DNA from: Nostoc calcicola FACHB-3891
GTDB lineage: Bacteria; Cyanobacteriota; Cyanobacteriia; Cyanobacteriales; Nostocaceae
NCBI RefSeq assembly: GCF_014697355.1
Contig: NZ_JACJRQ010000020.1
Span: forward strand, 1 to 64,000
DNA length: 64,000 nucleotides
Reading direction: 5' to 3'
Of this stretch, positions 58,592-64,000 are shown one piece after another; the stretch's first letter is position 1, and each line of letters begins with the position of its first letter. Under the pieces are notes generated by a model. It saw nothing but the letters and a program-made list of their open reading frames with translations. It had not been told where the DNA came from and searched no databases. A program made the position numbers and the translations under genes.

Positions 58592-60865
58592 ATGAGCAGT
58601 ATAGCTATTAATTCATCAGTTGATCTCGCCATTCCGGAATGGTTAAAAAAATGTTTGAAGGAGTTATCGACAAGTAGCGGCGAAGCTGAAGATGACCGAA
58701 GGCATAGTGATGCAGTCTTGATTGGTCGAGCATTTGAATTTGCTTACCAACTGCATCAAGGTCAATACCGCAAATCGGGAGAACCATACATCGCTCATCC
58801 CATTGCTGTAGCCGGATTGCTGCGGGACTTGGGAGGTAGTCCTGCTATGATAGCAGCTGGATTTCTTCATGATGTAGTTGAAGATACAGAAGTTACTATT
58901 GAAGAAATCGAAGAACACTTTGGACCAGAAGTGCGCCAATTGGTGGAAGGTGTCACCAAGCTTTCTAAAATCAATTTCACTAGCAAAAAGGAAAGCCAAG
59001 CGGAAAATTTCCGACGGATGTTTTTGGCGATGGCGCAAGATATTCGAGTGATTGTGGTGAAGTTGGCAGACCGTTTGCATAATATGCGAACCTTACAATA
59101 CATGTCCGAAGCCAGTCGCCGCCGCAGTGCCCAGGAAACGCGAGATATCTTTGCACCCTTAGCCAATCGCTTGGGGATCTGGCGAATAAAATGGGAATTG
59201 GAGGATTTGGCTTTTAAATATTTGGAGCCAGAAGCTTTCCGGGAAATTCAGGAGCATGTTTCCGAAAAACGGACGGCGCGAGAAGAGAAATTGGCCAAAG
59301 CTACAGAAATTTTGCGGGAGCGTTTGCAGCAAGCTGGAATTCACTGCCAAGATATCAGCGGCCGCCCCAAGCATCTTTATAGTATTTACCAAAAAATGCA
59401 TCGGCAGCAAAAGGAATTTCACGAAATTTACGATTTGGCAGCCCTGCGGATTATTGTCCAAACCAATGAAGAATGCTATCGGGCGTTGGCGGTAGTTCAT
59501 GATGCTTTTCGCCCAATTCCTGGGAGATTTAAAGATTATATTGGACTGCCAAAACCGAATCGTTACCAGTCGTTGCATACTGGAGTGATTGGCTTGACTG
59601 GTCGTCCTTTAGAAGTACAAATTCGGACGATAGAAATGCATCATGTCGCCGAATATGGGATTGCCGCTCATTGGAAGTATAAAGAGACAGGTGGTTCTAG
59701 CATTAGCCATTTGACAGGGGCAGATGAAAAGTTTACTTGGCTGCGGCAACTGCTGGAATGGCAAACAGATCTCAAGGACGCCCAAGAATATCTTGATAGT
59801 GTCAAAGACAATCTATTTGAAGATGATGTCTATGTCTTCACCCCTAAGGGGGATGTTGTACCTTTAAGCCCTGGATCTACAAGTATAGATTTTGCTTATC
59901 GCATTCATACAGAAGTGGGGAACCACTGTTCAGGGGCGCGGGTGAATGGGCGAATGGTACCTCTGTCAACGCGGCTGCAAAATGGCGATATTGTAGAGAT
60001 TCTCACCCAAAAGAACTGTCATCCGAGTTTGGATTGGTTGAATTTTGTCAGGACTTCAGCAGCAAAGTACCGGATTAAACAATGGTACAAGCGATCGCGC
60101 CGGGAAGAAAATGTCGCTCGCGGAAGAGAATTGTTAGAAAAGGAACTTGGTAAAACTGGTTTTGATAGTCTCTTAAAGTCAGAAGCAATGCAGATTGTCA
60201 CCGAAAAGTGTAATTACCACAGCGTGGAAGATTTACTAGCTGGTTTGGGTTACGGTGAAGTGACATTAAATTTAGTCCTCAATCGTTGGCGAGAAGTGGC
60301 GAAGGGACAACAACCAGTTACAACCCCGCCGCCATTTCTTCCCAAAGAATCAACATCTACAGCAAAAGCTTTACGAGATGCACCTCCAACTACTTCCCGT
60401 TCCACAGATTCGCCGATTGTTGGGGTAGAAGGTTTGGTGTATCATTTAGCTGGGTGTTGTACCCCGATTCCTGGCGAACCAATTATTGGCGTAGTGACGC
60501 GGGGTAGGGGGATTTCAATTCATCGTCAAGGCTGCCATAATCTGGAAAGTGTCGAGTATGAGCGCCTAGTACCTGTTAGGTGGAACCCAGGAACTGAAAA
60601 TAGTGGTCGTCCACACACGTACCCAGTGGATATTCAAATCGAAGCACTTGACCGCGTAGGAGTCTTAAAGGATATTTTATCAAGGTTGAGTGACCAGGGG
60701 ATCAATGTGCGCCATGCCCAGGTGAAAACTGCTATTGGTCAACCTGCATTGATGGACTTAGGAATAGATATACGCGATCGCTCTCAACTAGAGCAAGTAT
60801 TTATCCAAATTAAGAAAATGAGCGACATTTTGAATATCCGCCGCGTTGGCCAAATTGACGAGTAG
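58592..60865 (+). CDS. rel: Bifunctional (p)ppGpp synthetase/hydrolase RelA/SpoT
   Basis: Stringent-response enzyme. HD hydrolase domain (about 60-190): HPIAVAGLLRDLGGSPAMIA, FLHDVVEDTEVTIEEIEEHF and KLADRLHNMRTL. Synthetase domain (about 235-345): RPKHLYSIYQKMHRQQKEFH, DLAALRIIVQTNEECYRALA, IPGRFKDYIGLPKPNRYQSL. TGS (about 385-445: DDVYVFTPKGDVVPLSPGST), zinc/conserved-Cys (GLVYHLAGCCTPIPGEPIIG with RQGCHNLE) and a C-terminal ACT domain (IQIEALDRVGVLKDILSRLS). All domains complete, so both activities are expected. ATG 58592 (MSSIAINSS) is preferred to an earlier ATG (58532) whose codons overlap the leader. Confidence 0.96.
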   Translation: MSSIAINSSVDLAIPEWLKKCLKELSTSSGEAEDDRRHSDAVLIGRAFEFAYQLHQGQYRKSGEPYIAHPIAVAGLLRDLGGSPAMIAAGFLHDVVEDTEVTIEEIEEHFGPEVRQLVEGVTKLSKINFTSKKESQAENFRRMFLAMAQDIRVIVVKLADRLHNMRTLQYMSEASRRRSAQETRDIFAPLANRLGIWRIKWELEDLAFKYLEPEAFREIQEHVSEKRTAREEKLAKATEILRERLQQAGIHCQDISGRPKHLYSIYQKMHRQQKEFHEIYDLAALRIIVQTNEECYRALAVVHDAFRPIPGRFKDYIGLPKPNRYQSLHTGVIGLTGRPLEVQIRTIEMHHVAEYGIAAHWKYKETGGSSISHLTGADEKFTWLRQLLEWQTDLKDAQEYLDSVKDNLFEDDVYVFTPKGDVVPLSPGSTSIDFAYRIHTEVGNHCSGARVNGRMVPLSTRLQNGDIVEILTQKNCHPSLDWLNFVRTSAAKYRIKQWYKRSRREENVARGRELLEKELGKTGFDSLLKSEAMQIVTEKCNYHSVEDLLAGLGYGEVTLNLVLNRWREVAKGQQPVTTPPPFLPKESTSTAKALRDAPPTTSRSTDSPIVGVEGLVYHLAGCCTPIPGEPIIGVVTRGRGISIHRQGCHNLESVEYERLVPVRWNPGTENSGRPHTYPVDIQIEALDRVGVLKDILSRLSDQGINVRHAQVKTAIGQPALMDLGIDIRDRSQLEQVFIQIKKMSDILNIRRVGQIDE

Positions 60866-61634
60866 ATGCGCCAGTAGTGGTGTGACAAGCTTAAAATAGT
60901 GCATTAACTTGACTCTTGTGGGATGGGCGTCTCGCCCGTCCGGTGCGGACAAGATGTCCACACCACAAGAAAATTTTTTGCAACATTTTAGCCTTGTCAC
61001 GCTAGTAGGGTGCGTTAACACGGTGTAACGCACCTATTTAGGAGTCGAACCGCCAAGGCGCAGAGGTCACAGAGGAAGAGATGAGGAAAAAAATATACCG
61101 TGTTATTGCTTAGACAAGTGTATTTTATTTGATGATTTAACATCAACGACAGTATATTTTACATCTTTACTAGTAGTTCGCCAAGTGAACTTGGCTCTTT
61201 AAAGGGGAAGGGGGAAGGGGGAAAGGGTTTAAATCCCTTACCCTTTTTCCTTTCCTCTTTCCCCAGCCCTCACCCAGCATTTTTGGGTTGGCAGACCACT
61301 AGGCTCGGTCTGTCATCACCTTTGTCAAGACGTAATGTTATTTGGAAATTCACGTCTTTTTACAGAATATTTAACTTTAAACTTTATTCGCTTTCATAAA
61401 TGGGTTAAGTAGGGTAAACAGTTGATGGATTTGCACATCAATTATGAAACTGTCGAACCCTATCCTTTAAAACGAATTGATTTGTCTTTGGCTAAAAATA
61501 GGATACCAAAGGCAAAACTCAAAGCCGATATAGGCAATGGAACCATTATTTAGCTAATTCCATGCTTCTTGAGGTTTTCTTTGGCTTTTTCTGATGATTA
61601 ATATTAATGAGTGTGTCTATTTATTCTAAGTCCC
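60866..61634. other. 769-bp intergenic, repeat-rich
   Basis: Repeats: a GGCGTCTCGCCCGTCC hairpin (about 60925), a GGGTGCGTTAACAC/GTGTAACGCACC hairpin (61008-61033), a GGGGAAGGGGG inverted purine repeat (61200-61265). A 42-codon frame at 61425-61553 (MDLHINYETVEPYPLKRIDL) has weak start signals and may be a fragment. Confidence 0.5.
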
Positions 61635-62360
61635 ATGCAAAATGTATTTCCTGGAGAAGTATTCGCTAACACTGCTGATTTTGACACTGGTATTCGCCAA
61701 CTGTTACCGCGATACGATGAGATGTTAGAGGTAATTACCCGTTGTATACCTTCCACAAGTCGGCGTATTTTAGAATTAGGCTGTGGTACAGGTGAACTAA
61801 GTCTCAAAATACTCAACCTCTGTCCAGATACTGAAGTAATTGCCTTAGATTACTCATCTCGAATGCTACAATTTGCCGAAGATAAAATCGCAGCAGCAGG
61901 ATATCAACAACGGTGGACTGGTATAGAAGCAGACTTCGGCGAGTGGGCAAATAATCCAGAAAAGTTTGATATTGGTAGCGAATTTGATGCTTGTGTTTCA
62001 TCCTTAGCAATCCACCATCTTCAGGATGAGATGAAGTTGAAGTTATTTGGGCAAATTGCTGCTAGTCTCATTCAAAACGGTTGTTTTTGGAATGCAGACC
62101 CCCTTCTACCAGAATCACCAATCTTATTAGAAGTTTACAAAACGGCGCGAGAAGAATGGACAGTTCAAGAGGAAATTAATTTGACAGAGATTCGCGCCAA
62201 ACGTGGCACCAGCAGCACTCAAGGTTACTCTAGTCAAGACCAGCTAGCTACTTTAGATGCCCATTTACAGATGTTAACCACAGCTGGATTTCAGACAGTG
62301 GCAGTACCTTGGAAATATTACGGGTTGACCGTATTTGGTGGCTGGCTGCAAAAATTTTAG
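61635..62360 (+). CDS. Class I SAM-dependent methyltransferase (241 aa)
   Basis: Motif I RRILELGCGTGELSLKI, motif II-type acidic TEVIALDYSSRMLQFAEDKI, then FDACVSSLAIHHLQDEMKLK (motif IV, post-II) and a C-terminal SSQDQLATLDAHLQMLTTAG. No specialised domain, so substrate unknown. ATG 61635 (MQNVFPGEVF) is preferred to an upstream GTG (61611). An intrinsic-type hairpin follows the stop codon. Confidence 0.9.
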   Translation: MQNVFPGEVFANTADFDTGIRQLLPRYDEMLEVITRCIPSTSRRILELGCGTGELSLKILNLCPDTEVIALDYSSRMLQFAEDKIAAAGYQQRWTGIEADFGEWANNPEKFDIGSEFDACVSSLAIHHLQDEMKLKLFGQIAASLIQNGCFWNADPLLPESPILLEVYKTAREEWTVQEEINLTEIRAKRGTSSTQGYSSQDQLATLDAHLQMLTTAGFQTVAVPWKYYGLTVFGGWLQKF

Positions 62361-62399
62361 ATTTTGGATGCCCGGATTATAAATTGATAAAAGGTTCAG

Positions 62400-62432
62400 A
62401 TTCCCTACTTTTTTAAGAAGTCGGGAATTTTA
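62400..62432 (+). terminator. Terminator of the methyltransferase gene
   Basis: ATTCCCTACTTTTTT with AAGAAGTCGGGAAT (two mismatches) followed by TTTTATT, 40 bp after the stop codon. Same family of hairpin as 44305-44339. Confidence 0.7.
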
Positions 62433-62776
62433 TTATTCATAAATTATTAAGTAATAATATAGTAACAAAACGGCAATAAATAATATTATTTCCCTTGAGA
62501 AGAACTATTATATAAACGCATTATGTTTAGAAGTAGTGCTGAGTGAAACCTCCTAACTAAAGTTAGGGGATTGAACAAGGAACTTGTTTATTTAGCAAAA
62601 GTACCCCATAAGGGTACTATGCATACTCCACAGAGTTATCTGAAAATACAGAGTAGAAAATTTGCTTGCAAAAAGACACCAGGGGCACAGGGTTGGATTC
62701 GTTTTTCTGCTTTTTTCAAAAGTGGAGTTAAAGCCACTGTTTACCATCACTTAGTTTCAAAAGGAGAATATCTTGG
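62433..62776. other. 344-bp intergenic before the M4 protease
   Basis: Contains a small perfect hairpin (CCTAACT / AGTTAGG, 62552-62567). A 76-codon plus-strand frame from TTG 62571 runs into the protease start in another phase; it has no clear domain and is not called. AAGGAG at 62761-62766 is the protease ribosome-binding site. Confidence 0.5.
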
Positions 62777-63856
62777 ATGGCTCGAAATAAAAAGAAATTA
62801 GCCGGTTTTAAGCATGAGCATCCACTTTACTCTAGATGCCCAATTTGTTGTATTGTGCCGCCTCACATGCTGGAAAATGTTGTAGTGAATGGGAATCCCG
62901 AACAGCGGAGTTGGGCTTTTCGTACATTAAATCTTTCGGCACAGCTTCGCGGACGGAGAGACATCATAGGTAGTATCTCCTTTGCGCCTTCTCCCGGTGA
63001 GAAGCGCCGTACTATCTACGATGCCAAAGGTGGGCAGCAACTTCCTGGTACGCTGGTGCGTGGTGAAGGCGATCCTCCCAGTACTGATGCAGCAGTGAAT
63101 GAAGCCTACGATGCTGCCGGCGCTACTTATGACTTGTTTTATGAGATATTCGATCGCAATTCCATTGATGACAAAGGTCTGCGTTTAGACTCCACCGTGC
63201 ATTATGGCGTCAACTACGATAACGCCTTTTGGAACGGCGACCAAATGGTTTATGGTGATGGTGACGGAGAACTCTTTCAACGCTTCACTAAGTCAATTGA
63301 TGTCATTGGCCATGAGTTAGCTCATGGTGTAACTCAGTACGAAGCAGGTTTACAGTATTATGGCGAACCAGGGGCACTGAATGAATCGTTTTCTGATGTC
63401 TTCGGTTCCCTAGTGAAACAAAAGACCAAAAATCAAACTGCACAAGAAGCAGATTGGATTATTGGTGAAGGTCTTTTGGCACCCACTGTCAAAGGTGTCG
63501 GTATCCGTTCCATGAAAGCACCAGGAACAGCATATGATGACTCAGTACTGGGTAAAGATCCCCAACCAGGCCATATGAAAGATAAATATACTGGTGTTGA
63601 AGATAATGCTGGAGTGCATATCAACTCAGGAATTCCTAACTATGCCTTTTATCTAGCGGCTGTTGAAATTGATGGCTATGCCTGGGAAAAAGTTGGTAAA
63701 ATCTGGTACATAGCATTACGCGATCGCCTGCGTGCCAAAGCAGATTTTAAAAAAGCTGCCAACGTCACCATTCAAATTGCTGGCGAACTCTACGGTAATG
63801 ACAGTAATGAGCAGAAAGTCGTGCAGAATGCTTGGCAAAAGGTAGGGGTTATCTAG
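62777..63856 (+). CDS. M4 (thermolysin/protealysin-like) metalloprotease (359 aa)
   Basis: Zinc endopeptidase. A short propeptide (about 1-60) carries CPICCIVPPHML, the PPL-type motif of protealysins, rather than a Sec signal peptide, so secretion would be unconventional or the enzyme acts inside. Catalytic DVIGHELAHGVTQYEAG (HExxH) and GALNESFSDVFGSLV (third ligand Glu) are intact. DNAGVHINSGIPNYAFYLAA contains the catalytic HxN-type His. C-terminal helices complete. A partner inhibitor gene of the emfourin type, often linked to protealysins, is not seen before the window end. Confidence 0.93.
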   Translation: MARNKKKLAGFKHEHPLYSRCPICCIVPPHMLENVVVNGNPEQRSWAFRTLNLSAQLRGRRDIIGSISFAPSPGEKRRTIYDAKGGQQLPGTLVRGEGDPPSTDAAVNEAYDAAGATYDLFYEIFDRNSIDDKGLRLDSTVHYGVNYDNAFWNGDQMVYGDGDGELFQRFTKSIDVIGHELAHGVTQYEAGLQYYGEPGALNESFSDVFGSLVKQKTKNQTAQEADWIIGEGLLAPTVKGVGIRSMKAPGTAYDDSVLGKDPQPGHMKDKYTGVEDNAGVHINSGIPNYAFYLAAVEIDGYAWEKVGKIWYIALRDRLRAKADFKKAANVTIQIAGELYGNDSNEQKVVQNAWQKVGVI

Positions 63857-63932
63857 AGTTAGGAGTTAGGAGTGAGGAGTTAGGAGTTGAGAAAAACTCA
63901 CAACTTCTAACTCCTAACTCTTAACTCCTAAC
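63855..63932. repeat. Inverted heptanucleotide STRR forming a long hairpin
   Basis: TTAGGAG units (63857-63890) followed by their complement CTCCTAA units (63907-63932) around a short AACTCA-type centre, so the tandem array can fold on itself. It probably ends transcription of the protease gene. Confidence 0.75.
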
Positions 63933-64000
63933 TTTACTTTTAGCTGTGCTATTTGTTGTTGCTAAACTGGGAGGTGAGAACTGTCATCTTCCAGTCTTTG

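Noticed and set aside
62571..62801. 76-codon plus-strand frame from TTG
   Set aside because: No domain or good start signal; ends inside the protease gene in another frame.
1..64000. tRNA, rRNA or prophage genes
   Set aside because: None recognised when reading both strands; a covariance-model search (tRNAscan, Rfam) would be decisive and could not be run.

Overview
This window looks like chromosome of a filamentous, heterocyst-forming cyanobacterium (Nostocales; Nostoc, Calothrix or Tolypothrix-like). The signs are abundant HIP1 octamers (GCGATCGC), intergenic heptanucleotide tandem repeats of the STRR type, many palindromic dispersed repeats, and a gene that looks like the heterocyst-frequency regulator patD. 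Coding density is moderate. No rRNA, tRNA, CRISPR array or prophage was recognised.

Layout. 0-8 kb: a hypothetical gene, a large hybrid histidine kinase, then a three-gene polysaccharide operon (two family 2 glycosyltransferases and a WcaF-like acetyltransferase). 8-16.7 kb: housekeeping and conserved genes (cobU, a TerB-like protein, a histone-deacetylase-like hydrolase, Uma2 nuclease, Ycf23/DUF561, a DegT aminotransferase, a FetB-like permease). 16.9-19.6 kb: two small secreted paralogues and a TPR protein, partly enclosed by a pair of ~195-bp inverted repeats. 19.9-24.2 kb: hisS, a lipocalin-like protein, aroA and a membrane protein. 24.3-27.1 kb: decayed accessory DNA, including an HsdR/HsdS-like remnant, a small inverted-repeat element and an 11-copy 21-bp tandem repeat. 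27.3-32.5 kb: aldehyde dehydrogenase, a nitrilase-like protein with substituted catalytic residues, a red-chlorophyll-catabolite-reductase-like protein, a REP-associated tyrosine transposase surrounded and interrupted by its likely palindromic repeat, and a PEP-mutase/isocitrate-lyase-like enzyme. 32.8-41.3 kb: divergent pbpC (PBP1C) and a giant alpha-2-macroglobulin lipoprotein. 41.5-44.9 kb: an island of four small exported proteins, three with lectin-type folds (tachylectin propeller, AbfB trefoil, ricin-B trefoil). 45.4-48.9 kb: an FHA-flavoprotein, an FHA/zinc-ribbon protein and endonuclease V. 49-52.7 kb: cyanobacterial hypothetical genes, one broken by an in-frame stop, and a toxin-antitoxin cluster. 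52.7-64 kb: an SbcD-like nuclease, cysH, a 34-aa membrane peptide with its own terminator, a DHA2 efflux pump with divergent TetR regulator and operator, patD, the bifunctional (p)ppGpp enzyme, a methyltransferase and an M4 metalloprotease.

The main observations are these. (1) The secreted-lectin island is coherent and may be an uncharacterised surface-recognition cluster. (2) Two exported-protein genes (the AbfB lectin and the TPR protein) are each out of frame with a perfectly placed ATG and signal-peptide start by one base in a poly-A run, which means homopolymer sequencing error, decay or phase variation. (3) Small palindromic elements have entered or truncated genes at several places (RAYT, DUF433, HsdS, AAA ATPase, pbpC). 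(4) The nitrilase-like gene beside the RCCR-like gene has lost two of its three catalytic residues. All functional calls come from reading the translated sequence; no database search was run.
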